NCBI RefSeq assembly: GCF_003112575.1
Contig: NZ_BEWC01000003.1
Location: 186,001-250,000, forward strand
Length of the DNA: 64,000 nt
Direction of reading: 5' to 3'
DNA from: Streptomyces ardesiacus
Lineage (GTDB): Bacteria > Actinomycetota > Actinomycetes > Streptomycetales > Streptomycetaceae
The position numbers and the translations under genes are program-made. The notes under the pieces are model-generated. The model was not told the DNA's origin. It did no database searches and saw only the letters and a program-made list of their open reading frames with translations. Shown here piece after piece: positions 24,434 through 33,193 of the stretch (the first letter of the stretch is position 1; every line of letters starts with the position of its first letter).

Positions 24434-26194
24434 ATGCCCGCCCACAGTCCTGACGACGCCGCCCCCGACGGGGCCCACGCCCCGGCTGCCGCCGCCGCAC
24501 CGGACGCGGGCGCACCGGACGCGGGCGCACCGGCGAGGACGGTCCCGGCGGAAACGGACCGGACGGGATCGGTTCTGCCGGAGCCGGACCCGGCGGGATC
24601 GGTTCTGCCGGATTCGGACCCGGCGGGAACGGGCCTCCCGGATACGGTCCCGTCCGAGGCGGTCACCCCCCTCCTCCGTGGCATCGCCGTACTCCGCCGG
24701 CTGACCGAGGCGGACGACGGCACCCTCAGCCTCAGCGCCCTGGAGAAGACCACCGGCCTGGCCCGCTCCACGGTCGACCGCCTCACGGCGACCCTCGCCC
24801 GCATGGGATACGTCCGCCTGGACGGCCGCGACGTCGCCCTGGCCCCCCGCCTGATGGAACTGGGCAACGCCTACCTCGCCGCCCTGCGCCTGCCCGCCCT
24901 GCTCTCCGCCCGCGCCGACGCCCTGGCCGACGAACTCGACGAGTCGGTGTCCCTGGCGGTCGGCGACCGGGACGGCATCCGCTTCATCCACCAGGCCACC
25001 CGCCGCCGCGCCATGTCCCTGAGCTTCCGCATCGGCGACCTCCTCCCGGCCGAACGCACGGCCCCGGGCCCCCTCTTCGCCACGGAATGGACCGACCCCG
25101 ACTGGCAGCACTGGCGCACCCGCCGGGCGGCAGACCCGGCGGACCGCACCTTCCCGGCCGTACCGCCCCGCGAACACCCCACCCCCGACGAGGACTTCGT
25201 CCGGCGTACGGCCGAGGCGGCGGCTGACGGCCACGCACTGGACGACCAGCTGATCGAACCGGGCCTGGTGGCACTCTCGGTCCCCGTACGGGACCCCGGC
25301 AGCGGCCGGGTGGCCTGCGTGGCGAGCGTCGTGAGCCACACCAGCCGCCACACGGCCACCGACCTGCGGACGTCCCTGCTCCCCCGCCTGCGTACGGCGG
25401 TGGCGGCCATGGAGGACGACCTGCGCACGGCCCCTCCCCCGGCGCCCGGCCCGCCCCGGGCCGGCCTGGCCACCTGGACGGGCGCGTCGAAACAGGAACT
25501 GGGCCGGGAGTTCGTGGAGTCCCTGGCCCGCGGACTGACCGTACTGACGGCGTTCGGCGAGGGCCGCTCCGCCCTGACCCTGACCCAGGTGGCGAAGGCG
25601 ACGGGCCTGGCCCGGGCAACGGCACGCAGGGCCCTGATCACCTTCACGCACGCCGGTCTGGTCTCCCCCGCCCCCGACGCCGCCTTCACCCTCACCCCGC
25701 GCGTTCTGTCCCTCGGCTTCCCGCCCCTCTCCCGCACCTCCCTGCCCGAGATCGCCCAGCCCCACCTGACCGCCCTGGCGGACCGCGTCCACGAATCGAC
25801 GTCCCTCGCCGTCCTCTCCGACACGGGCACGGAGATCCAGTACACGGCCCGGGCGTCCACACCCCGCGTCCTGAGCGCCCGCGTCACCGTCGGCGCCCGC
25901 CTCCCGGCCCGCGCGACGGCCCTGGGCCGCGTCCTGCTGGCCCTCCCCGAGGTACGGGCGCGGGGCTACGCCCTCGTCGACGAGGAACTGGAGGCGGGCC
26001 TGCGGGCCGTCGCGGTCCCGGTACGCGACCGCACGGGAAGAGTGGTCGCGGCCCTGAACGTCGCCATGCACGCGGCCCGCCGCACGACGCAGGCCTGCGA
26101 AGCGGAGATCCTCCCCGAACTGACCCGTACGGCATCCGCCATCGAGGCGGACCTCCGCGTGGCGGGCCACTTCGTCCACGTCCCCCCGGCCTGA
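24434..26194 (+). CDS. Duplicated IclR-family regulator
   Basis: A 586-aa protein made of two IclR units in one chain. After a low-complexity N-terminus (DAGAPDAGAP and VLPEPDPAGS repeats, residues 1-75) comes the first helix-turn-helix (LLRGIAVLRRLTEADDGTLSLSALEKTTGLARSTVDRLTATLARMGYV) with its effector domain to about 335. The second helix-turn-helix (SLARGLTVLTAFGEGRSALTLTQVAKATGLARATARRALITFTHAGLV) then starts near 360 with a second effector domain (VARSTPRVLSARVTVGARLPARATALGRVLLA-like). Normal IclR proteins are about 250 aa and dimerise, so this is a covalent pseudo-dimer. No target genes are adjacent; the mobile island begins 103 bp downstream. Confidence 0.88.
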   Translation: MPAHSPDDAAPDGAHAPAAAAAPDAGAPDAGAPARTVPAETDRTGSVLPEPDPAGSVLPDSDPAGTGLPDTVPSEAVTPLLRGIAVLRRLTEADDGTLSLSALEKTTGLARSTVDRLTATLARMGYVRLDGRDVALAPRLMELGNAYLAALRLPALLSARADALADELDESVSLAVGDRDGIRFIHQATRRRAMSLSFRIGDLLPAERTAPGPLFATEWTDPDWQHWRTRRAADPADRTFPAVPPREHPTPDEDFVRRTAEAAADGHALDDQLIEPGLVALSVPVRDPGSGRVACVASVVSHTSRHTATDLRTSLLPRLRTAVAAMEDDLRTAPPPAPGPPRAGLATWTGASKQELGREFVESLARGLTVLTAFGEGRSALTLTQVAKATGLARATARRALITFTHAGLVSPAPDAAFTLTPRVLSLGFPPLSRTSLPEIAQPHLTALADRVHESTSLAVLSDTGTEIQYTARASTPRVLSARVTVGARLPARATALGRVLLALPEVRARGYALVDEELEAGLRAVAVPVRDRTGRVVAALNVAMHAARRTTQACEAEILPELTRTASAIEADLRVAGHFVHVPPA

Positions 26195-26289
26195 CCCCCT
26201 CCCCTCACGACCACGCTGCTCACCACCGCCTCCACCCCGTCCCCCGATCCGCTAACCTGTTGGCACCGCCGCCCACAGCGGCAGGCCCC

Positions 26290-26297
26290 GCCTTCGT
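26290..26297 (+). repeat. Left 8-bp direct repeat (target duplication or recombination core)
   Basis: GCCTTCGT, identical to nucleotides 1-8 of the tRNA-Arg gene at 51536-51543. It abuts the left terminal inverted repeat. Confidence 0.85.
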
Positions 26298-26313
26298 GGG
26301 GCTTGATCGAAAC
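26298..26313 (+). repeat. Left terminal inverted repeat of the island
   Basis: GGGGCTTGATCGAAAC, the exact reverse complement of 51520-51535. Identity stops abruptly after these 16 bases. Confidence 0.9.
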
Positions 26314-26324
26314 TCTGAGAGCAC

Positions 26325-26352
26325 AGGTCAGAGAGGGCGGCCTCTCTGACCT
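26325..26352. other. Subterminal perfect hairpin
   Basis: AGGTCAGAGAGG (26325-26336) and CCTCTCTGACCT (26341-26352) around GCGG, 11 bp inside the left inverted repeat. It could be a protein-binding palindrome of the element or a terminator; there is no T-run. Confidence 0.6.
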
Positions 26353-26458
26353 CAGAACGCGCTTCGAGTGATCTGGGAACGCTATCAGCGTCGCCGCAGG
26401 TCACGGCCTGTCAGCCCTCATCCCGCTCACACCTCTTGGGCGCGCATCGGCGCGATGG

Positions 26459-27013
26459 TTGAGTCTTCCGCTCCACGCCTATCGCTTTCATTCGCTCCGG
26501 CGCCCCTCAGGGGCGCCGAGGCGGCCATTGCCGGACTCTCAAGGCATGAGAGGTATCGCAACCCGCCGACACGGCCACTGCTCACAAGAAGTTGCCGTCA
26601 TTGACGAGCAGGAGCGTGTCTTGCTCAGACGCTCGCCCGGTAAGAGGGCGTGGACGCCATTGAGGGCGGCAGTGGTCCGCCTCCAGCCGACCGGTTTCTC
26701 CCTCATGCGAATCCAGGACCCTCTGTTCAGTCACTGGTACTTGGCCGCAGTTCCCGTGGTCGGCAAGTACACGCCCCCTTCGACCGCACCGACTCAAGTC
26801 GCCACCAGGCACATTTTCGCCGTCCGTCGGGACCGAATGAGAAACCTCACCCTTCGTCCTTGCTCGAGCACGTCACCAGATGCCGTGTATGCCTGGCATC
26901 CCCTGACGGAGGTCGAGGGTGACCTGCATGTGCACCCGCACGAGCTCGGCCCATTTCTGCGGGGCTATCTGGAGGGGTGGATCCCCGATGGCGTCATCAC
27001 CCTCACGGAATGA
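26459..27013 (+). CDS. Hypothetical protein
   Basis: Up to 184 aa from TTG 26459; ATG 26546 is another possible start, and neither has a good ribosome-binding site. The part that looks coding runs from about residue 45 (AVIDEQERVLLRRSPGKRAWTPL) to the end (YAWHPLTEVEGDLHVHPHELGPFLRGYLEGWIPDGVITLTE). Its order of strands recalls a Nudix fold, but no Nudix box is present. The stop overlaps the start of the next small gene as ATGA. It may be the 3' part of a truncated gene at the island's left edge. Function unknown. Confidence 0.45.
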   Translation: MSLPLHAYRFHSLRRPSGAPRRPLPDSQGMRGIATRRHGHCSQEVAVIDEQERVLLRRSPGKRAWTPLRAAVVRLQPTGFSLMRIQDPLFSHWYLAAVPVVGKYTPPSTAPTQVATRHIFAVRRDRMRNLTLRPCSSTSPDAVYAWHPLTEVEGDLHVHPHELGPFLRGYLEGWIPDGVITLTE

Positions 27014-27234
27014 ACGACGCACAATCCTGCCCATGGGCAGGGCAGACGGAGCCCACGAGGCGGCTCGACGTCATCCGCAGTGCGGTCGTCCTCGGCATCC
27101 TCACAGAGCTCGGCTACCTCGTCGAGGCAGACCCGTCAGGGCGCACGCGGACACTGATCAGAACTTCCCGCCAGCGGCCAGCAACCGTCTCCGCAAAGCC
27201 GCAACAAGAATGCCGACGTCGCTGCCTCCCATGA
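27010..27234 (+). CDS. Small hypothetical protein coupled to the preceding gene
   Basis: A 74-aa frame whose ATG overlaps the preceding stop (ATGA). The first half (RLDVIRSAVVLGILTELGYLVEADPSGRTRTLIRTS) looks like a helix-strand protein; the second half (RQRPATVSAKPQQECRRRCLP) is basic and may be out-of-frame decay. I do not recognise it. Confidence 0.35.
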   Translation: MNDAQSCPWAGQTEPTRRLDVIRSAVVLGILTELGYLVEADPSGRTRTLIRTSRQRPATVSAKPQQECRRRCLP

Positions 27235-27241
27235 CCTAAAA

Positions 27242-27259
27242 TGGTGTGTACTTGCACCA
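27242..27259. promoter_or_regulatory. 18-bp operator upstream of the XRE gene
   Basis: TGGTGTGTACTTGCACCA. It differs by one base from 48862-48879 in front of the recombinase-like gene. Arms TGGTG/CACCA. A TAAAAT hexamer (27236-27241) adjoins it, so binding would block a promoter. Confidence 0.7.
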
Positions 27260-27304
27260 ACACGAGGCGTGTGTCGACTCAACCGGCACGGAGGGACGGG
27301 CCCC

Positions 27305-27652
27305 ATGGCGACGTGGGATCATTTCGGCATGCCCCGGAGCAACAACGACCAACTGCCGGCGACATACATCGCCTCCGGCGAGTGGCCGTACGCCCGGCTC
27401 GTCGAGAGCGCCCCCGTCAGCGCACACTATGGCCAGGCCTTCGCACGCAACCTGGCGACGGCCATGGCGGCCTCCGAGATCGGCCTGCGCACGCTCGGCG
27501 ACAAGGCGGGCGTCTCCCACGCCACGATCAGCCGGCTGCTCCGAGGGATGGTCCTGCCCGACCTGGGGACCCTGGCGCGACTGGAAGTGGCGCTGGGCAA
27601 GAGCTTGTGGCCCGGGCCAGCCGCTTGGACGGAAAGAGACCGCAGGTTCTGA
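27305..27652 (+). CDS. XRE-family regulator
   Basis: A 115-aa protein from ATG 27305 behind GGAGGGAC. The helix-turn-helix is FARNLATAMAASEIGLRTLGDKAGVSHATISRLLRGMVLPDLGTLARLEVALGKSLWP, a classic Cro/C1-type domain at about residues 47-105. The N-terminal 45 residues are a short extension (LPATYIASGEWPYARLVES). The operator at 27242-27259 is 46 bp upstream, and a near-identical copy lies in front of the recombinase-like gene 21.6 kb away. I infer that it represses itself and the mobility module, like a phage or ICE repressor. Confidence 0.8.
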   Translation: MATWDHFGMPRSNNDQLPATYIASGEWPYARLVESAPVSAHYGQAFARNLATAMAASEIGLRTLGDKAGVSHATISRLLRGMVLPDLGTLARLEVALGKSLWPGPAAWTERDRRF

Positions 27653-28089
27653 GCAGCCGCTCAGAGCTGGCTGGGAGCGTCGCCCCCATCTCACGGCGCA
27701 ATATGCCCGCGCCATGTCAGTCTGGGTCCCTCAGTAGTCCTCAGCATTGTCAGTGGCGGGAGGTGCCATTGCGGCCGGGTGCCCGACAGTGTGGCAGGGC
27801 GCCGGCCAACGGCGGACACCGATCCAGTACGGCTGGAGGTTGCGTGGCCGTCGACAAGCGACGGGTGCGTACCGCGGTGGTCGGCCACGCCGATCCCAAG
27901 CTCCCCTTGGCCCTTCCGATGGAAGCGATAGAACTCGACGACTTCCGGGCTCACCCTGCGAGCAGGCCTTCTGACGCGGCGTGTTGCTTGGCGGTTGTGG
28001 ACACGGTCTCATTGACAAGCTGTACACCGATGGCCCAGGACGGCGTCGTTCAGGGTCTACCCGGTTTGATCACATGATGCCGCGGGTGG
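27653..28089. other. Gap without a supported gene
   Basis: Overlapping short frames are open on both strands, but none has a start with a ribosome-binding site or recognisable domain. It is probably decayed coding sequence; the next stretch is a transposase fragment. Confidence 0.5.
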
Positions 28090-28230
28090 TCAGTGTCGGG
28101 TGGCGCCTCGGAAATGCTTACGCAGGCTGGCGGCGGTCAGGCGGAGGGTGCCGATGGCCAGGTTGCACAGTGCGGCCAAGGCTTGGGGCGCGGTCCCTGT
28201 GGGCTCGTCCGATCGGAGGGTGTAGTCCGG
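28090..28230 (-). pseudogene. ISAs1-like transposase C-terminal remnant
   Basis: The minus strand reads ...GTAPQALAALCNLAIGTLRL... ending LRKHFRGATRH. This matches the typical C-terminus of ISAs1-family transposases (pattern G-P-x-x-L-A-x-L-R-N-L-A-I-x-x-L-R, then A-A-x-L-R-x-x-x-R-x-x-x-R). Nothing upstream preserves the catalytic domain, so only a fragment remains. Confidence 0.55.
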
Positions 28231-28271
28231 GTGCAACCGTCCCGCAATGAAGGTATCCGCCGCAAACAGAT

Positions 28272-29549
28272 TTACTCGTCTTGCGCGAGTTGCAAGGGCT
28301 CGTCTTCGTCGGGCGCGAGCACCTGGAGGATTTGGCCGGAAGACGTCATGACGTAGCAATTCTCGGTGTCGCCATTGATTCTGGGCGGGGAGACTCGGGC
28401 GCGGAGTCGCTCTTGTCGCGCCGCCACTGACTTGCTGGAGTCACGCCAACGGCCCTTGAGCTCAACCTGGGTGAGGCGTTCGGTCAGCTCGATCGCGACC
28501 GCATCAGCGTCCTCCAACTCTTGAACCTGCGCCTCCACAAACTTGCGCAGTGCGGCGTAAGGGTTGGTGGGATCCATCAGCGCTACCGACGCCGCGTTGG
28601 CAACCATTGCCTTGCGTCGTATCGCAATCGCGGCTCGCGCCAAGTGAAGCTCCCGGACGAAGTGGTCAACCTCCTTCGCCTCGCCGCCAAGAGTCTCCTC
28701 CAGACGGCGATAGTCGACCCTGCCGTCGTCATCCATCAGTTCGTCGATGACACCGCGGTGCTTCTCCAGAAACTGCTGAGAGCGGTAGAACTCGTCGTCT
28801 GCGCTCTTCAAGGCGAGCTCAAGATTCGGATCGTGGCCGTCAAGCATGAGACTGATCGCGCGGGACAACTGAGCATCGGCCGACCGCTGATCCTTGATCC
28901 GTTCGATGTAGTGACGTTCGTCTTGGCGGCCCAGGAAGGCATCAACTCGACGTTGGAATACCCGCTGTTCACGTTGAGCCACCATGTCTACCGCCAGGAC
29001 AGTTCCGGCGACGGCCAGCACCGGCCAACCTGCCGCGACTGCTCCTCCAGCAGCGACAGGCTTCAGAACGGCATGTGTTGTCTTGCCGCCGCTGCGAGAA
29101 AACCCTCGGAACCCAGAAGTACCGGCAGCCTTGACGAGCTCTGCTCCCTTTGGCAGCACCACCCGGAACAACGTCGGGCTCTTCGGGTTGAGGGCCTCCA
29201 CGAGCCCGGCCACCACCTGCTGAAGAGCCGGCGCGTTCACGGGCACCGTCCGGAACTCCGCGACCTCCGGCTCGCTGACCGGGTAGTACTCGACAGCGGC
29301 TGGCGCCGCTGCGGCCTCGAGCGCCTCCCAGATCGCGGCGGACGTCGAGCCCACGGATCGGAGAACGTCCTCGGGGACCAAAAGCCCTGCTGGAGGGAAC
29401 TCGGGCCGAACTTCGACAGCTGCCGTGGCGCTTGGTGCAGTGTGTCCGCCCGAGGCGGTGGTGATCCTTCGCGAGAATCTCCAGAGCAGCCAAGCGGTGA
29501 CAAGCACTGCGATAGCGAAGACGGCGACCAGCTCAATAGGCATTGACAT
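28272..29549 (-). CDS. Membrane-anchored hypothetical protein
   Basis: 425 aa from ATG 29549 (MSMPIELVAVFAIAVLVTAWLLWRFSRR). It has an N-terminal membrane helix (residues 5-24) followed by basic residues, then a cytoplasmic region. A Gly/Ala-rich hydrophobic stretch near residues 165-190 (AAGGAVAAGWPVLAVAGTVLAVDMVA) may be a second membrane or buried segment. The C-terminal half is helical and charged, with coiled-coil character (VDHFVRELHLARAAIAIRRKAM, VEAQVQELEDADAVAIELTERLTQ). I recognise no family. It stands alone between IS remnants, so whether it belongs to the defence cargo is unknown. Confidence 0.65.
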   Translation of the reverse strand: MSMPIELVAVFAIAVLVTAWLLWRFSRRITTASGGHTAPSATAAVEVRPEFPPAGLLVPEDVLRSVGSTSAAIWEALEAAAAPAAVEYYPVSEPEVAEFRTVPVNAPALQQVVAGLVEALNPKSPTLFRVVLPKGAELVKAAGTSGFRGFSRSGGKTTHAVLKPVAAGGAVAAGWPVLAVAGTVLAVDMVAQREQRVFQRRVDAFLGRQDERHYIERIKDQRSADAQLSRAISLMLDGHDPNLELALKSADDEFYRSQQFLEKHRGVIDELMDDDGRVDYRRLEETLGGEAKEVDHFVRELHLARAAIAIRRKAMVANAASVALMDPTNPYAALRKFVEAQVQELEDADAVAIELTERLTQVELKGRWRDSSKSVAARQERLRARVSPPRINGDTENCYVMTSSGQILQVLAPDEDEPLQLAQDE

Positions 29550-29711
29550 CAAGCCAGGTCACGTCCTTCAACAGGCTGCGATGGGCACCCGAGCATAGCG
29601 AGGATCGCCCGCCATACCGGGATCGCGCTCGCGTCGAACGGGGCACGGAAGGCCTCGGCCCCCCTACCCATGTACTACAGAGTGACTGCTGACCTGTGCC
29701 GTTGAGCGGAC

Positions 29712-30240
29712 ATGCTGACTGTTGCGGCAGAGGAGCAACACGTGCTTGGAGCGGAGGAGTTAGCGGTCGTTATCGACGGTCGCGGGCATCTGTTCGCGCG
29801 GCCGGGGCCACGGGATGTCTTCGCGGATCCGAGGGAGGGCTGCTGCCCGCCCTGCGGAAGAGAACGCGCGGCCATGTCACGCCGTCAGGGATGCAGAAGT
29901 TCCTGAAGCGGCTTCGTGGTCGGCAGACGCCCTGCACGATTCGAGGTGCGCGCCTACGTCGCCGACTCTTGGGCGACCCGGCTGTGACGCTCGTCCTCGA
30001 CGACACCCAGGTGCAAAAGAAGGGCCCAAGGGGGTGCGGGTAGGCCCGTCAGCGTCGCGGGGTGACCGGCACGACATCCGGAACTGCCAGGGTCCCGACG
30101 ATGCTGACGTACGCCGCCCCGGGCGGGCACGCCTACATTCGAGCGCCGCCTGTTACCTGCCCGCGGCCTGGACCGACGACCGCGCCCGCTGCCGGGAGGC
30201 CGGCGGGGATGGTCGTTCTCGCCCAACCATGTCCGCACTG
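29712..30240 (+). pseudogene. Decayed IS701-family transposase
   Basis: Pieces of an IS701 transposase appear in order but in different frames: an N-terminal HLFARPGPR segment, ASWSADALHDS, LLGDPAVTLVLDDTQVQKKGP (the catalytic VVDETG-KKG strand, here LVLDDT), LTYAAPGGHAYI, then YLPAAWTDDRARCREAG and SFSPNHVRTAIG-like residues. At least three frameshifts separate them and the C-terminal half is missing, so the gene is inactive. The rest of the 750-bp gap 29553-30301 holds no other supported gene. Confidence 0.65.
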
Positions 30241-30301
30241 CCATCGGCTTGTCCCAAACTGTGTCTAGTGCAAGGCGGGACCCAGGGGAGGGAGACCGAG
30301 C

Positions 30302-33193
30302 GTGGCAAGAACGGCGCCTGCCGGACCGACGGAGGTCCTCAAGTACCTACATGAGTACCTCGATGAGCACTTTCGGACACTTCATACACATCGCCAGGCA
30401 CTACAGCCAACAGCGCCCGTCTTCGCCCTGGAGCACGAACTCAACCAGGATGACCTTGAATTGCTCTCGAATGCGGTGTGCGGGGCTGTCGTAGAGGGAT
30501 TCGACATTCGACACCGAACCTGGTGGTTGCCATTCGTAGTGCACGCTGCTGAGATCGGATATCTCTATACCGGAGACGAGTACTGGCCCCTGTTCTCCCA
30601 GAAGACACCGGGCTGGGAGCGTGGCCCGCACCGGAAAATAGACAATAACCGTAAATACATTAAGCAGTGGTTCAAACGGTTTGCGGCCGAGTACGGCGGG
30701 ATTGAACCCAAGGGAGCTTTTGCTAAGAACTTTAGCATCATCGCATGGCCAATCACGCATGCCATCATGCCAGCTGACCTACAACGCCAGATGGCGCAGC
30801 TTCTATACGAGGCGCGCGCAATACTTACACCGGCCATGCTTGATGACCCACGCGTTCTGGGCGCCAGCCTGGCATCGCGCACGGGCGGGTACAGCGATCG
30901 CTTCCAAAAATTCTGCTCGAACCAGATCCTGGTCGGACATATTTCCGCAGCTCTACTATCAGGCGACGACGAGAAATCTCCGTACCTGGTGCAATCGGCG
31001 CTAATTCGTCTACTTGACGACCTAACGGAAGAGCATGATTCACGAAACTGGCTGTACCAGGCTAAGCGCTCGGCGCACACAGTCCGCTCTAGCGGATTTC
31101 TTCCGACGAGTACGAGCTCGGGGCCTGCGCAGCGAGGACAGCCTCTACCGACTGTCTCCAATCCGAAACTCCTCTTGCGCCAAGAAGCCAACGGTTGGTG
31201 CCCCTATTTGGGCCTACCCGACCTCACAACTCTTCAAGCGGAAAATATTCAGGTCGGCGAGGAACTGCGGACACGGCGCCCAAAAATCGAAGGACGTCAC
31301 CAACCACTTCCTCGCGGAAAACTGCTGTACCCAGGCAAAGTACAGCTAACCACGTGGCCTCGGCCGGGCGTGCCCATCATTCAATTAGAGCAGGGATCCA
31401 CACAAGTCAATGAGCTGATCGCCGAGCGTTGCGCCATCACTAGGGGTCCATGGTGGCTCTTCCGGAAGCAACCCGGAGGTCTAGCTATCGAGATCAAAGG
31501 CGGAGTTGTCCGGCCAGGTCATGAATATTGCCTGGTCGGCCGCGCCGGCCTTCCCCCCCTGGCGCTACCTTGGATATCTGAGACATTTATTCTTGCTGAT
31601 GGAGTGAATGCTTTCGACTTAAAGGTGCCCCACACCCTTAGCGAAGAAGAGGTCACTCAGCTCGCGGCAGTGGGCCTGTCAGTGGTGTCGACCGTGTCCA
31701 TCCACCCTGTGGGGCTTATTCCGGCTTCCTGGGACGGGGAAGGAGTTGCCGAGTGGATGGCCGGGGAACCAGCACTCCTCATGGTGAAGTCTACTCAAGC
31801 GACAGAGAAATGTTCAGTAAGAATAGACGGTGGACTACCTTCTCTACTCGAATGGCCTGCAGGTAGTCAAGAACTAGTCTTCGCTCTCGAGGACCTTCCT
31901 GTAGGCACGCACGAGGTACATGTTGCACTCCTAACCAGGAGTGCAGGCAGGCCCTTTGTGAACGGTTCGCTTATTGTCACTATTCGCGATCCTCACCCAA
32001 GCTTGGAGGAGAACACTGAGGGGGCAGGCATCCGGCTGTTCGCCACTCCAGCCCGCCCGAAGCTAACCGAGATTTGGGACGGTCGGGCAAGTCTCTCGGT
32101 AGACGGCCCTGTGGGGACGAGGGCTGAGCTGAGTATTGTGCTGCGCGACGAATCCGACAAGGAACTGGTTCGCCAGCGTCACACAATCTCGCTTCCCTTT
32201 GACGACAGCGCATGGACGAGGTTGGCAGCCCAGGAGTTCCGCAAGGGAAGGCTGCAGAGTGTTTACAATGTAGCCGAGTCATGCGAGATCTCGGTTTCCC
32301 GCAGCGGAGTCGGCTTCGCGTCACTCAGATGTGAACGTGGCTTTCATCCGCTCCGTTGGATTCTCACTAAGCAGCGCAACGGTGGGCACGCCGCACGTCT
32401 AATCGACCGTACAGACGGCGATTGCACTCAGGTGCTCCTCTTCTCTGTGGAGAATCCTCTGCTCGGTGAGCAGCAAGATGCCCGACGGGCGATTACCGTC
32501 CCAGCGAGTGGTGGCATGCTTCGAGCTACTTCCGGCCACGCGGCCGCAGCCATCATCCTGCCTCCTGACCCAAATTGGCTGCGTCAGAGGCCGAACGACC
32601 AGCCAAACATCCGCTGCACAGGCACTCCCATGTCCGACGTGCTCGAACTAATCCGTGGACACCACCGATGGCAGGATGCTGATCTGTCAGCCGATCCCTT
32701 CTCATACCGCCAGCGGCAACTGGTGCTCGATGCGATTACAGCGGCCCTCGTGTCCCTCACGGCCGGGAACAGATGGTCTCATTTGGAGCGCAGACGTGGT
32801 CGTCTTAGTGCGCATAGGAGGCCAGACACGTTGGATGAAATGCAGAAGCTCGTAGGCGAGGCTCAGGCACAACGTGCAGTAGCCCGCTACATCGCTGACC
32901 ATCTCTGGAAGTGGGCGGATTCGCTGCCGGCATTGCGGGAGGGCTTGAGCCAGGCGATCAGCCCCATCGCGTCAGACACTGGTATCGGCGACCCGCGTGT
33001 CGCAGCGGAATTTCTACTGCTTCTTGCAAGCACACCGGGGTCTCTGGAGAGTTGGGACGAGATCGAGAGAGACAAAATGCTGAGGTGTGTGCTGATATCA
33101 CCCGTCCTTATTCGTGCGGCTCGATTCGCGATAATGGGTACTGAGGACCTTCGAGAGGTATCAGAGCAGTCGATTGTCGGAGGCACCCGGTGA
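30302..33193 (+). CDS. Unrecognised 963-aa protein, first gene of the DruE-like helicase operon
   Basis: A 963-aa soluble protein from GTG 30302 behind GGGAGGGAGACC. The N-terminal third is helical with conserved-looking aromatic motifs (WWLPFVVHAAEIGYLYTGDEYW, YIKQWFKRFAAEYGGIEPKGAFAKNFSIIAWPITHAIMP). The middle is strand-rich (WWLFRKQPGGLAIEIKGGVVRPGHEYCLVGR) and the end is helical again. I recognise no domain or catalytic motif. Its codons use more A/T than the flanking chromosome, including ATA and AAA, a sign of transfer. The stop overlaps the next start as GTGA, so it is made together with the next protein and the helicase. In Druantia, type III pairs DruE with a large DruH; whether this is an equivalent is inference. 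Confidence 0.7.
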   Translation: MARTAPAGPTEVLKYLHEYLDEHFRTLHTHRQALQPTAPVFALEHELNQDDLELLSNAVCGAVVEGFDIRHRTWWLPFVVHAAEIGYLYTGDEYWPLFSQKTPGWERGPHRKIDNNRKYIKQWFKRFAAEYGGIEPKGAFAKNFSIIAWPITHAIMPADLQRQMAQLLYEARAILTPAMLDDPRVLGASLASRTGGYSDRFQKFCSNQILVGHISAALLSGDDEKSPYLVQSALIRLLDDLTEEHDSRNWLYQAKRSAHTVRSSGFLPTSTSSGPAQRGQPLPTVSNPKLLLRQEANGWCPYLGLPDLTTLQAENIQVGEELRTRRPKIEGRHQPLPRGKLLYPGKVQLTTWPRPGVPIIQLEQGSTQVNELIAERCAITRGPWWLFRKQPGGLAIEIKGGVVRPGHEYCLVGRAGLPPLALPWISETFILADGVNAFDLKVPHTLSEEEVTQLAAVGLSVVSTVSIHPVGLIPASWDGEGVAEWMAGEPALLMVKSTQATEKCSVRIDGGLPSLLEWPAGSQELVFALEDLPVGTHEVHVALLTRSAGRPFVNGSLIVTIRDPHPSLEENTEGAGIRLFATPARPKLTEIWDGRASLSVDGPVGTRAELSIVLRDESDKELVRQRHTISLPFDDSAWTRLAAQEFRKGRLQSVYNVAESCEISVSRSGVGFASLRCERGFHPLRWILTKQRNGGHAARLIDRTDGDCTQVLLFSVENPLLGEQQDARRAITVPASGGMLRATSGHAAAAIILPPDPNWLRQRPNDQPNIRCTGTPMSDVLELIRGHHRWQDADLSADPFSYRQRQLVLDAITAALVSLTAGNRWSHLERRRGRLSAHRRPDTLDEMQKLVGEAQAQRAVARYIADHLWKWADSLPALREGLSQAISPIASDTGIGDPRVAAEFLLLLASTPGSLESWDEIERDKMLRCVLISPVLIRAARFAIMGTEDLREVSEQSIVGGTR

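Noticed and set aside
27691..27954. Minus-strand frame MSPEVVEFYRF... as a gene
   Set aside because: It has a plausible start but no recognisable domain and overlaps equally open frames on the other strand; it lies in a decayed region.
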